From Branchiostoma floridae (taxonomy: Eukaryota > Chordata > Leptocardii > Amphioxiformes > Branchiostomatidae): a DNA stretch of 64,000 bases. Of this stretch, positions 38,274-61,459 are shown one piece after another; position 1 is the stretch's first letter; every line of letters begins with the position of its first letter. The position numbers and the translations under genes are program-made. Where the stretch lies: the NCBI RefSeq assembly GCF_000003815.2, contig NC_049993.1, positions 8,307,762 through 8,371,761 of the forward strand. The letters are read 5' to 3'. Below the pieces are notes generated by a model. It searched no databases and was not told where the DNA came from. It saw nothing but the letters and a program-made list of their open reading frames with translations.

Positions 38274-48979
<10,706 letters not shown>

Positions 48980-50424
48980 GATATGGGGACGGATAGGAAT
49001 AGATGGAAACTCGCTGTGGTCAACAAAGTTGTTTTTATATCTGTAGGTAATCAAGCTAGTACATATAGTTAGGAACGGTGATGTGTGAACTTTGTTCCAG
49101 GTACTTGCATTTTAACCGCATATGTAAAATAAAAGCATGCCGCCTGTTGGATTGGCGACTTGGAAGAGACTCAATCAATTTTGATTAATTCATATTACTC
49201 CATTCATGTATATTCTAAATATACTTTGGCAGGCTAAAGAAACTTTGGAGACTCTGAACGTGAACTTGTTTTCATTGCTAGTGAAACTCGAGATTGAGGA
49301 TTTGCCCTAGCTTATATAATAAGCCAATTATAGATGTCTTGTTTCGTCAGGTCTGAAATGTTGTATGATGTACAGATTGTACCCAATATGATGTATAAGA
49401 GTGTCAAAGAAACATATATGCAATTCTAGATATTGGCTATACTAATTTGTCTTGTCATCTTAACATTGAACTATCCTCACTGTATAAAGACATGGTGCAT
49501 GATTGTGTCTCATTTAAATTCTCACTTCGTCTTGAAATAATAAACCTGAGAATATTTTCAGTGTAAAGGTATTTCCACGGCTGTGATTTTCTACCAAGCG
49601 TAGGGTTTTACTGCTCATATGCACGTTAAGACAAAGTTGATAATTCGTACAAGCATGTACATGTTATTTCACGTCAGTGTTAGGAGGAGTGACGTCACAT
49701 GAGGCAATCTATTATCAGGACTGTTTTAACACAAGCAATTGTACTCTTAATTGATTTCCATGAAGAAGTTGAATTTTGTAACCTTTTACATGTAGGCGTA
49801 CAGATAATTTTTTGAAGCACCAAATATTGAATTGTTTTGATATTGCCCATCTATTTGTGCATCAACTTTACATTTATTTTGTACAATTTTAGACATCAGT
49901 CTAGTAAGATCCTTTTTCAATTTTTTTGTTAGGACAGGACGTTTGGAGGTGATTTGGTCCTAAACGTGGCCAATTTCCATGTTGATGACCATGAAAAATA
50001 TCTGTTAAAATGGCCCAAGTCTGCTTGGGCTGTTACCATGACGACAATGATTGATTGGTTTTGATTGGAAAGAAAGCTATCTTGAGATGTTTTGGACCAC
50101 ATACGTACAATACTATCAAAGTAGTATACGCAGATACAAGCGTACTTTGTTTACCACAAGCACAATTGTATGGTTCTTACAGACATTTGCTTCCTTTGGT
50201 AGCTAACCAATTGATCGTGTAAGACGGTTGAGACGTACGATGCACAGCGTTTGTTGGGTGAGTATTCGAATGTTGATTTATAGGTTAGGGAAGGTGGTGT
50301 ACAAAAGGCATTCAGCAAACATCATGTTGTTAAGACCCAAGTTGCGCAATGTGTGACGTCAGGTATGTGGCGACAGGAAACATGTTAGGTGCAGTAAACA
50401 TTAACTCAGTTATTCAAGTCCATG
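48980..50424. other. Gene C 3' flank and intergenic C to D
   Basis: An AATAAA at 49128-49133, about 150 bp after the stop, could be the polyadenylation signal of gene C. The remainder shows no gene or clear repeat. Confidence 0.45.
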
Positions 50425-50927
50425 ACGACACATCACGTCAAGTGAAAAACGTCCACCAGCTTTTGTAGGTGAAGTGATCAAATAGTTACGTTGATTTGTC
50501 CTTTGTGTATTAGTGGTCCCTCCTGTTCCCTTAAGTCTGTTTACCTTACATTTCGTTGATTGGAAGTCTTTAGGGCCTGAATGGTTGAACTGACATCTTA
50601 GGTAATTTGTGTGTTTTTTTTTCGTTGTTAGTACTTCCCCTTAAAATTGCACTACATATCATGTACCAATATGCTACAAAGAGCAATGCAGGGGAGGCTG
50701 TGATGTTTGGCACACTGTCGCTATGTTTATTTGAGAGTTAGGGTTAATGATTTACTTAACTTCAGCAGTCACCACTTTTGGCCCCGTGTCACCGCACAGG
50801 CGCACTGCGCGGACTCCAGGAGGAAGTTACACCTGAAAAATAAGTTCCCTGTAGAACAAACGTCCCTGTATGTTATTACCATAGCATTGTACTGATTAGA
50901 AATGTAACCTACTCGACCGAAGTCACC
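50425..50927 (+). promoter_or_regulatory. Gene D 5' flank, shared with gene C
   Basis: Duplicate of the ~500 bp ahead of gene C, ending in GTCACCATG. Presumed promoter and leader by conservation only. Confidence 0.5.
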
Positions 50928-51436
50928 ATGAGAAGTTTGTGGAAGGTACAAGTGGACCAACGTCGCAGGTGTGCTACAGGATCAGTCGTCATCGTTCTGA
51001 TTTTCTGTGCTTTTCTTGGGGTTTCAGCAGGTGAGTTTGGCCTGACGTTCTACCTTGAATTCAAATCAGAAATGAACTCTGAATGTACACGTGCACAGCT
51101 AATCACACAGAACACCTAATATTTCAACGAAGATATACAGAATCTTTCTTTCTTGTCAATTAGTATTTTACTACCCACAATAGTGCATGATTTGGTGTAT
51201 TTGTGCCATTTCGTTCTATCCCAAATTATCATTCGACCAAAGTGACAACCTTCTGGTGTGACACCTTTAGCATACAAACTGTAGTCTTTACATTCAATGC
51301 ACCAATCGAAGATCTGTACCAGATCTCTCTGTGTATTGAAAAAAAATGACACGATCGGTGATAGGATGGTCTGTCGCCATTGGTTTGTGCCGGCTTATCA
51401 CCAAGATACATATAAAAACGTGATACGTGATTAGAT

Positions 51437-53262
51437 GATAATTATTTTTACTCCGCGTACCGTAGGTACGCTCGGGAGTAAAAATATTGTTTTCATACTG
51501 TTTCTTTCTTTCTTTCTCCTGTCGCGATCGTTAAAGTGATTCCTCTCCGTCGTTCCTGCACCGAATGACCTGAAATTTGGCACAAGGGTACAGTGGGCCA
51601 ATACCCAGATGCTTTTTTCTCCTTTTTTTTTATAGATACCTTTAAACTGATTTTATGGATGTTTTTAGGTCCATTTCTGACCATGACTATATATTCTTAC
51701 CTCCCGTGCCCAGGTACTCAGTCCAAATGACCTGAAATTTGGTATGATACTGCGGGAGATAGTTATTAAAAGAACCAAGCTATCATTTTTGGCCCAAAAT
51801 CACTTCATAATGATTTATAAGCCGGTATCTACGTGTATTTTCATGTGGTGCAGCTGTGAGTTGTGCCTAAATGTAATTACCGCGTCACCAATACGCGCGG
51901 CACTTAGCGGAAGCGATGACCTGATTGGGTACAGCAAATGAGGAAGTGTCTTTCAAATTAGCAGCTTAACCATACCAGGAGAGCATGTCGTCGGGGAAGA
52001 AATTTGTTAAAAGTAAGTAAAAAATCGTACTGTTTAACTTAAAATTGGCTACAATGCACAAACACAGTAACAAATTTGGGTAGCTTGTCGTCGTTATTGT
52101 GTAGTTTTTGTACGTTTAATTAACGCAAGTTTAGAGTGTCGGGTTTAGCGATACAGCAGGGCGTGCAGAATGGCGCGGTGAGTGGTACATGAAACTACAC
52201 AAAGGAAATACTAATCATTGTATTGTACTCTATTTTCTACTAGTCTCCAAGCAGACCCTACGGTGCCTTAGAAATAGTATCAAAGCTGGCAAGGGACTTA
52301 GTGTAGCCCTTTGGCCGGCTATCTCCATTTGGCCGGCTATGCTCCTTTGCCAGCTTTTATATTATCTCTAAGGCACCGATGGGTCTGCTTATTGGAGACT
52401 ATTTTCTACTGAAGAGGATACACCACCAGTTGTGCAGACACATGGGATTGTGCCTTGATAGAAGGTGTCAATTTGACAGTGCTAAATTTATTATTGGCCG
52501 GGTGCTGAAACTCTGGCCTGTCAAAGGGTACAATAGTCAACCGGCCACAAGTGGCACCAACAGACACCAAGAAGAGGATAGCAAAGTCAAGTGCAAGAAG
52601 TGTTCCCACATACATTATGAAATTATGACAGAAACACCATCATTCCTGCATCGAATGACCTGAAGTTTGGCACAAAGGTAGAGTGGGCCAATACCCAGAC
52701 CCGATTTTTCTGTTTTTTTATAGATACCTTTAAAATGATTTTATGGATGTTTTTAGGTGGTGTTCTGACCGAACTGTATAATTGTGCCTCCTGTGCCCAG
52801 GTATTAAGCCCAATGGACCCGAAATTTGGTATGATAGTGCATGAGATATTTACTAAAAGGACCCCGATATCATTAGCCTGGGTACCATTCTCCGCGGTCG
52901 GCTTTGGGGTGTTTTACCCGGCACCGACCTGCTTCTGTCAGTCTGTCTGATTAGCTGCCCTTTGAGATTTCGCCGATAGAGCTTGTAGCCGGCCTTTTGA
53001 GTTTACCCCGACTTTCTTTCTTGAAGAACAACGGTGTCTTCTTTGTTAATGTGTGAATCACTAGCATACTGTTTGCGTGTTGTAATCAAGAAATAAAAGT
53101 GTGATTACTGTACAGTACTAGTATGAAAGAACCGTAATTCCGAGTCATTCTCAAACTGGATCTTTTTTTTTTTCAAATTCAATTTTGGAACAGTCCATTT
53201 TCGCAAGGAGGAGCGGAGTAAAAATAGCTGAATTTGCTCCTAAGCAAATACCGGCCTTTCTA
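51437..53262. mobile_element. Repeat insertion block 1 in gene D intron 1
   Basis: Compared with gene C intron 1, the sequence GGATTAGATGA / TGTGTATGATGTGTTTCATT is interrupted here by about 1.8 kb. The block starts with TTTTTACTCCGCG and ends GGCCTTTCTAG, and contains a dispersed motif (GAATGACCTGAAATTTGGCA.. AGTGGGCCAATACCCAGA) near 51565 and 52655. The same motif recurs near 55625 and 61325. Family unknown. Confidence 0.55.
52241..52400. mobile_element. Hairpin MITE, Mutator-like, 10-bp target duplication
   Basis: 160 bp; ends AGTCTCCAAGCAGACCC and its near inverse, arms about 60 bp. Flanked on both sides by the identical 10-mer ATTTTCTACT, the target length expected for Mutator-like elements. 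The end sequence is related to that of 24799-25007. Confidence 0.85.
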
Positions 53263-53638
53263 GTGTGTATGATGTGTTTCATTATATTTCAGCCATACAT
53301 AGTATGGTGAAATATATTGTATTCGTAATGTTTCTTTCTTTCTTTGCAATCCCGTATATACACAAACAGATGCATATTACAGCCTTACAGTGGCCATATG
53401 TTACCCTGTGCCCGGTTTGAAATTGTAGTTTGCGAGGATTTGGAGTTCAGACAGGGTCATTAGAACGGTAGCGGACGGTACTCGTGCATTGAACGTTAGA
53501 ATACAAGTCTGTGTCGATGAATTTACCAACATTCCGCATGACACTATCAATCATTTTCGGCAGATTTGACTTTGGGGGTTAGTTGAGACAATCGAGAAAA
53601 TGTTACTTGGCAGAAAACGCGGGAAAATTGGACAGTTT

Positions 53639-55551
53639 GCGTTTAGTTTTGATACGTAAGTTTTAATTGACAGTGGCGAGAATGCATGTATTTTTTCCCG
53701 AACAAATGTAGGTACTTCTAGTGTTGTTGTTGTTCTTTCTTGACGTAAACTTTGTACATTCAAATTGTAAGTAACTTTAAACTGCCATAGTTTGAGCCCA
53801 ATAAAACACTCTTAGTACCAGAGTATCACCACTGACCTCCGAAAAGAAACCCCCGAACAAGGTAGAAACTCCTATCCTCCAGGTCTCGCACGCTACGAGC
53901 AGGAAATTATAACACTCAGACAAGATTACGTCCGATGGCTGATTGCATACAAAGTAAAACAATTTAACAGTGGTATGCAGGGGCATATACTTAACAAAGA
54001 ATTCGAAGGAAACTGAAATATATAGATAAAGCTAAATCAAGTTAACTTGTTGGTCCTGGGATTTTTCAGAAAAGAAATGAAGCGACAGGGTGGTAAAATT
54101 CTTGTAAAAATTCGAGACGTCTCCGTTTATGTAATGGCTCATACAAAACAAGAAGAAGATTGAAGTTTTTAGCTTGAAAAAAAAAACACACACTCCTACT
54201 ACACAGTACAGTCAAACCTGTATTAGCGGCCACCTTTGCATCCGGCCACCTGGCCATAGTGGCCACTTTTTGTCGGTCCCTTGGATTCGTAATGATTAAG
54301 AAATAGGCTTAGCGGCCACCTGTCCAACGCGGCCACGGCCACACGATTTCCGGTCCCGTAGATACAGAAACACTGCCGATTACGGCCACGGCGGACGGCT
54401 GATCTACGGTCCGGCACGCGTTCGGCCATACAGCGGCCATATCGTCACCCAACGCCGGATTTAAAACTTCTTTATTTTCAAAACAAAACTAACTGCCCGC
54501 CAACAAACGAGGTCATATAAGGTCCACAGACGATACCACTATTACGGGGGTAAATTGTGGTAAAGTTACGTTCTAATGCACTATCGCTGAGGTTAATCTA
54601 CATTACAAAAACATTCTCAATAAGTGGTTACACAGGTAAAATGATATGAACTTCAGACTATGGTGGTTTTATTCTTACATTTATTAAGAGATAATAAGTT
54701 TAAAATGCCATGCTTTTCTGGTCAGTACTACATTAGCATAATGGAGGAATCTGACTTGTGAATGTATCTGACTTGTGAAAAGGATCCAAGCCGAAGGATC
54801 AAAGAAATGTGTCGATACCGGTCTCTTCTGACAATATCAACTGTAGAACATTGAAAACTTTATTTAGCTTTTGTTTTCTTAATACACATAGTGTAACAAT
54901 CATTGCAGTACATGTATAGTAGTGTATTATGTGAATAGGAAGATCGACGGGCACTAAACCCATGTGTAACTTATTGCTTGTGGTCAATAATCATCATTTT
55001 CTTTATAGCGACCACCTCTCTATAGCGGCCAATTTTGACCAGTCCCTTGAGTGGCCGCTATAGACAGGTTTCACTGTACCTGCACCTGCTTGGCAATTAT
55101 TAAAACGTATGCCCTACTTGATTAAAAGAAAAGTTCACTGCAATAATAAATGTACCCAAATCACAAGGAGATTATGACGGTACTTAGACCTAGTTATCGA
55201 AGTGGAAATTGTTGATTGGCGTCATGTAATTTCATGATGAAAATCTTCTGAATGGAAGATGCGGTTTTTTTCACTCTCGGAAAAATAGGAGCTGCCGCAA
55301 TTCTAAAAACCAATCAGTTATGCATAGGCGCTCCTGTGGAAGATTATATTCTTCCATATGGGCCCGGGGCATATTGGGCAAGCTCTGTTTTGACCTGGAA
55401 TCAATTCACAATATTAGTTCTCTTTTGGGGATAACTTACAATTAAAATATTGCATTTTTGCGCAGGGGTGACTTGGAACAGTCCAATGTTGCGTGGGAAT
55501 GGGTATGGCTGAAATATGCTGTATTTGCACCCAAGCAAATGTCGGCCTTTC
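53639..55551. repeat. Larger repeat copy 1, carrying a Tigger MITE
   Basis: Aligns with 57947-58928 from GCGTTTAGTTTTGATACGTA to GTCGGCCTTTCTAG, apart from the MITE at 54209-55076. Non-coding, in gene D intron 1. Confidence 0.7.
54209..55076. mobile_element. Tigger/pogo-type MITE, with an empty site nearby
   Basis: Starts CAGTCAAACCTGTATTAGCG, ends with the inverse of CAGTGAAACCTGTCTATAGC, flanked by TA. 868 bp with repeated GCGGCCACC words, no transposase. The paralogous repeat at 58501-58530 reads straight through the site with a single TA at 58515-58516, confirming both ends. Confidence 0.88.
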
Positions 55552-55719
55552 TAGTGTTTCTTCTTTCTTCTTCTTTCTTTCTCCTGTCAAATCTTCAAAG
55601 TGATTCATCTCCGCCGTTCCTGGACCGAATGACCTTAAATTCGGCACAGGGGTAGAGTGGGCCAATACCTTGATGCTTTTTTCCCATTTTTTTTTCATAT
55701 CTGCCTCTAAAATGATTTT

Positions 55720-56300
55720 ATTGAGATTTTTTGGTCAATTTAGACCAAAACTGTATATTTTGGCCCCTGTACCCTGGTATTACAACCAAATGAGCTGAAA
55801 TTTGACAGAGATCTAGAGATGTGGCTTGATAATGCCCCCATATAAATTCGATAACACTTTTCGTGTACAGTACAACAAAATGCTTATTTTTGCGATTTTT
55901 TGACCAATTTTTGACCAAAAAAGGACACTTTTGGCCCCTGTACCCTGGTATTACAACCAAATGAGCTGAAATTTGACAGAGATGTGCCTTGATAATGCCC
56001 TCATATAAATTCAATAACACTTTTGGTGTACAGTACAACAAAATGCTTATTTTTGCGATTTTTTTACCAATTTTTTTACCAAAAAAAGACACTTTTGGCT
56101 CCTGTACCTTGGTATTGCAACCGAATGAGCTGAAATTTGACACAGATGTGCCTTGATAATCCCTTCATATAAATTCCATAACACTTTTGGTGTACAGTGC
56201 AACAAAATGCTTATTTTTGCGATTTTTGGCCAATTTTTGACCAAAAAAGGACACTTTTGGCTCCTGTACCCTGGTATTACAATTAAATGACCTGAAATTT
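55720..56300. repeat. ~165-bp tandem repeat, about 3.5 copies
   Basis: TGGCCCCTGTACCCTGGTAT recurs at about 55761, 55932, 56096 and 56258, with TTGACCAAAAAAGGACACTT and CTTGATAATGCCC blocks in between. The minus-strand ORFs across it repeat the same peptide and have no domain. Confidence 0.88.
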
Positions 56301-57625
56301 GGTATAGATAGGCATTAGATACTTGGTAACAAGATTCAAGTAAAAATTTTGACATAAACAACTTTAAAATGATTAATTTTGGCACTTTTCTGAGGGGAAA
56401 TTTGTTTTCTTTTGGCCTCCTGACGTGACCTTCCGTGACCCCGCACAGAGCCACACCTGTGCGCGTCAGCCGGAGAGTTAATTGAATCAAAGACCTAGCC
56501 AATCAGCGAAGAGGAGGCCAAAGGCTAATTAATATTCATAAGCGGGGCCTCATGATCTCGTATATAGCAGTGTTCCCGCCAGGGGGAGCGAAGCCCGCCT
56601 AAGGCTCTCGCATTTTAGACTATTCAGAAGGCTTTATATTGTATCAGTTCTTAGGGGCATATCTATGATAATCGCAGCAGTCACTTAACTTCTCTTCAGG
56701 AGTTTAGCGTAACACTATTTCAGGTCAAACCGTCAAAGGCAACTAAAAACAAACTTTAACGTTACTGAGTTCAACAGTACTTATAACTTGTTATCCGAAG
56801 TTGAAACGCTAGCGATGGTATTTTCGCTGCGCTGTTAGCTCCGTGCGACTGTTGTTGACGGTCTTATAACGGTATATTTTGCACCCCTGTACCCTGGTAT
56901 GAGTAACATTTGGTATAGATAGGCATAAGATAGTTGGTAAAATGACCCAAGTAAAATTTTTGGCATAAAGTACTGTAAAAGGCTTAATTACAGCCCTTTT
57001 TTTAGGGGAAATTGGTTTTCTTTCGTTCTCCATGCCATGACCTTTCGGACGTTCACCCCACAGAGCCGACATCTGCACCTGCGTCTAGCCGGCAGGAAGA
57101 GTTAATTCAATTAATGGTTCAGCCAATCAGCGAAGAGGAAAGCGAAGGCTAATTAATATTCATAAGCGAGACCACACAATACGTTAACTTGAAGACTCAG
57201 GCCGTACAGACTTCTCGCCAGGATTTTTTCAAAGCGTCGGACAGGGGTCCGGGGGCCGCCGAATGTCCCTGGCGGGGTCCAGGGGCAGGGCCACTGTGGG
57301 GGGGGGGGGGGGACCCAGGTGGGCGAAGCCCCCCCCCGGAAGCTCTTGCATATTAGACTATTGAGAAGGCTTCTTTTATCAGTTTTTTTAGGGCCATATC
57401 TACGATAATCGTAGCAGTCACTTACTTCTCTTCAGCAGTTTGACTTTAAAATATTTCGGGTCAAAGCTTCAAAGACAACTAAAACCTCATAAACAACAAA
57501 CTTTACTTAGCTCAACAGTATACAAAAATATTGTACGGGTTGCCATCCTTAGTTGAAGCGCTTATTTATAGCGCTAGTATGTTCGCTGCGCCGTTTGCCG
57601 CCGTGCGACTTTTGTTGACGGTCTG
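56270..57625. repeat. Two tandem copies of a ~0.6-0.7 kb unit
   Basis: Copy 1 is about 56270-56870 and copy 2 about 56880-57625. Shared blocks in order: TTTGGTATAGATAGGCAT, CAGCCAATCAGCGAAGAGGA, GGCTAATTAATATTCATAAG, CTTGCATTTAGACTA-type, CCGTGCGACT.TTGTTGACGG. Copy 2 has a G-run near 57298. Non-coding, in gene D intron 1. Confidence 0.75.
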
Positions 57626-57946
57626 ATATCCCTACGTCGCCGCCTCGCTGATATTCCCACGGACATGTTTCAAGAAAAATACCCAGCAAAAAACGCTGTT
57701 CTGCGTCAAATTCCATTCTATAAAACATGTGGGACTCAGTGTTACAGTCTAAATATTTTGTAGAAGCACCGCTGTAGGAAAGAAGGTCCAAACAATGTAA
57801 AACATCACGTAGCATGAAGTTCGCTGTCAACTGGCACACAGCACATGACTGTTTGAAACTCTAAGTCTAATCAACAGCCGTGTTTGATTGATAGCCGGCG
57901 GTCCTTTGATGAAGTCGGCGAAAGGTGCGTTAGTTAGAAAATCTGC

Positions 57947-58928
57947 GTTTAGTTTTGATACGTAATTATAAGTTAGACAGTGGCGAGAATGATTATTTTC
58001 TCATCAATATTTCTCTTCAGAATTATTTGAACTTAATTGTACATCTAAACAATTGGCTTACCTGTGCAATGTTTATATGATTAATGAACAGTGTACTGAA
58101 ATCATGTGTAACGTATGGCTCCTAGTCAATAGATCAGCATTTTCTCTATAGTGACCACCTGTCTATAGTGGCCACATTTCTATCACTGGACTGGAACTTG
58201 CGAAAACTGCTGTATTTTCTCCAGAGCAAATGTATGTGTTCCTAGTGCTGTTGTTTGACATAACACTTTGAACATTTAAATTGTAAGTAACTTTAAACTG
58301 CCAGAGTTTCAGCCCAATAAAACACTCTCAGCGCCAGGGTATGAACAGACTGACCAGACAGACGAAAATAAATCCTCGAACAAGGTTCAATCGTATCTTC
58401 CGGGTCTGGCAGGAAGTTGTTAAACTAAAATAAGAAAAGGCTCGATGGCTGATTGCATACAAAGTAAAACAGTTTAACAGTTTTACAGCTTGAAGAAAAC
58501 AAACGCTCCTACAGTACCTGCACCTGCTTGATAATTATTAAATCGTATGCCCTACTTGAATAAAAAAAGTTCACTGCAATAATAAATGTACCCACATCAC
58601 AAGGAGCTTATACTTTTTTAAACTTACACCTAGTTATCGTACTGAAAACTGTTAATGACATTACATGAAGTCATTCAACAATTTTCAGTCATGATGAAAA
58701 TTTTCTGAATGGAAGGTGTGATTATTGTCATTTTCTGAAAAATAGAAGCAAGCTCTGTTTTTACCTGGAATCAATTCACAATACCAGTCCACTTTGGGGG
58801 ATAATGTACTGTTAAGAGGATGTTCCATTTTTGCGCAGGGGTGATTTGGAACAGTCCAATGTTGCGTGGGAAGGGGTATGGCTGAAATATGCTGTATTTG
58901 GTCTTAAGGAAATGTCGGCCTTTCTAGT
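57947..58928. repeat. Larger repeat copy 2, with empty Tigger site
   Basis: Partner of 53639-55551. It lacks the MITE at the homologous place but carries a separate Tigger-end remnant around 58140-58175 (CTATAGTGACCACCTGTC). Confidence 0.7.
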
Positions 58929-59085
58929 CATGTGTTTGTGTGCGTAAGTGTGTGTGTGTGTGCGCGCGCGCGCGCGTTTTTGTATGTGTGTGTGCGTAGG
59001 TGTGAGTGTCTGTGTTTGTGTGTGTGTATCTGTGTATGTGTGTGTCTGTGTGTGCGTGTGTGTGTGCGTGTGTGTGATTGTGAAG
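58928..59085 (+). repeat. GT-rich microsatellite before gene D Apple 1
   Basis: Counterpart of the 38826-38992 tract in gene C, with (GT)n and a GCGCGC core. Confidence 0.9.
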
Positions 59086-59122
59086 CTCGTGAGGTTTTAA
59101 CCTAGTCTTCAATTCATTTCAG

Positions 59123-59375
59123 ATGTGAACTTTGTGCGATATTTTGAGTATTTTTCGAATCAAGCGCTCAGCGGCTTCAATGACGATAAACGGGGTCACC
59201 GCGTCCCAGTGCGCAGCTCAATGTCTGACGGGAACAGGAACAGTACCGTTCGGCTTCTGCAGGTCTTTTGATTACGATAACGGAAGACAGCGGTGCGTTC
59301 TGAGTAGGGAGGATAAGGACACCGTGTCACAAAGTCTTGATCCCAACCCTGCCGTCAGGTACCACCAACTTAATG
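59123..59375 (+). pseudogene. Frameshifted first Apple exon of gene D
   Basis: 253 bp, not a multiple of three, where the C exon has 258. The frame VRYFEYFSNQALSGFND is followed in another frame by GVTASQCAAQCLTGTGTVPF. Splice acceptor and donor are intact and substitutions elsewhere are few, so the lesion looks recent or technical. Confidence 0.85.
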
Positions 59376-61459
59376 GTAGGTCATACATTTTTATATTTGT
59401 TTACCGTGCTATTTACCGTACTATCATCTTGCAAGTATTACATGACAATAACCAATGCAAGACCAAGATATGTTAAATTGTGTGGATGACATCAGCGCGC
59501 GCGTTGATTTTGGTACCAAATCCTGGCCGCGGGCAACGGTGTTTGTATATTGGGCGAATCGTTTCCGGGCGAAACGTACTGTTACTAGTGATACGTACCC
59601 GGACTTGAAATTGGACCTAAAAATGTTTAGGTCCAAGTCCAAAAAAACCTAAATGTCCGGAGCCAAGTCCGGACTTGCAAAAAGCTATCTGTCAGTTATA
59701 TTCCCTTTTTTGTTCTAAAGCATCTAAAGCCTTCCATAGACAGTGAAATTTGCACTGGAAAAGACAGAAAACCTTTCGTGTTTACACTGGCTGTATGTAA
59801 TTTGTATTTCAATTCATGCTAACATGCAATTTTATATGCACCATCCCCCTCCCCCTTAAAAAAAGAAACTTTCTAGCGCATACAATAAGCAATGATGGGT
59901 CCAGGTTCAGACTTAAAGTCCGGACCTGAACCTGTATATGAGTTAAGGTACGCACCACTAACTGTTACCTTCGCGAATTGCAAAAAAAATGGCCTATTTT
60001 TTCACGATCTCTACAAGTATTTATTTATTGGATAGAAAATACATAGAGCTACCTTTGACAAGTTGAATATCAGAATTCTAATTGTCTTTAAAGTTGTAAC
60101 GTTTTGCATTTTGATGCTTTTCATTGCCCAACTTGGTTTGTTTTAGATCTAGTTTGCAGGAGACGTCATTTATAAAGAGATACAGTAAACAAATTATCAA
60201 CTTTTCTTGTCTCTCTTCTCCAGATCCATTTTCTTTCTTCACAAAGACGGCAGATGCAGGACTTTATGGCTTCAACACCCACGTACTGAGCAATCACAAC
60301 GCCACCATGTGCGCACTTCGCTGCCTACTCGGCACTGACACGGTATCAACAGTAAACTGCCGCTCGTTTGAGTTTGACAAGAACTATAACAAGTGCATCC
60401 TTAGTGTGGAGGATGGGATCACTGAACCTAGTGAAGTCGGGGCCGCCGGCAGTAATACTCGATTCGATTTCTACCAAAGAAACGGTAAGTCTTTATTATG
60501 TGTGTTCGTCAAAGACGTAAGTCAGAAAAGGGTTTGATCCAGTGATCTCCCTACCAGGGGGTCTGGTATAATGACAAACAACAGTGCAACAACTGTAGCG
60601 GGTTCTTAAAAGTGAGCTCTTTTTAAACCAGATCTCCATTTATTATGATTAAACGCCCTGTCAAGGGACGACGCAAATCTATCTATGTGCTCATATCCAC
60701 CTGTGTGGAGTGAGGACACATGCAAGCTGTATTTCCCAAGGGCGCAGGATCGAACCTAGTGCCTGTGGTCATGGTTTTTGGGTAAAACATACAACCGTTA
60801 AGCCACACGACCCCATCCTAAATATCTTAATGATTATGCTTAAATTCATGTTGATCACCGTGTGCTATCGTGTACAGTGTAAGAATGAACCGTCCGTTAT
60901 TATTTTGCAATGTACAATTTGTACCATACTGACTTATGTCTGATCCAGGTCAATGTGACAGCAGTCCCTGTCAAAACAGCGGAACTTGCAGGAACGGTTT
61001 TGACTCGCCAGAATCGTACACCTGCACGTGTTCACCCGGATGGGGAGGAGATAACTGTGAGACAGGTATGAGCTGTTCCAACTTCAGTAATGTATGCGAT
61101 CCTGTAATGTGAGCATGTTGTCATGAAGTAGCGATTGGCCAACAGAGAAGTTTGTTTCTTACCAAAGTTGGTGTGTTATACCGGCTAGACAAATACAGAT
61201 AATGAATACTCTGCATCATATTAGTACAGGGATGTAATATATTGTTTTTAGGGGTTTCTATATGTATACTTTGCCTCCTTCTGTCAAATCTTCAAATCGA
61301 ATTATCTGTGTCATTTTGAGATGAAATGACTTGAAATTCAGGGTAGAGTTGGCCAATACCCCCGCATTTTTTTGTTTTATACATCTCTTAAAATGATTAT
61401 ACTGAGTTTTTGTGTCATTTTAAGACGAAAAAATTCCCTTTAAACAAACCTCTTTACAG

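Noticed and set aside
55718-56502. Minus-strand ORFs with repeated FLVKNWSKN-type peptide
   Set aside because: Translation of the 165-bp tandem repeat.
58924-59112. His/Thr-rich minus-strand ORF
   Set aside because: Microsatellite translation.
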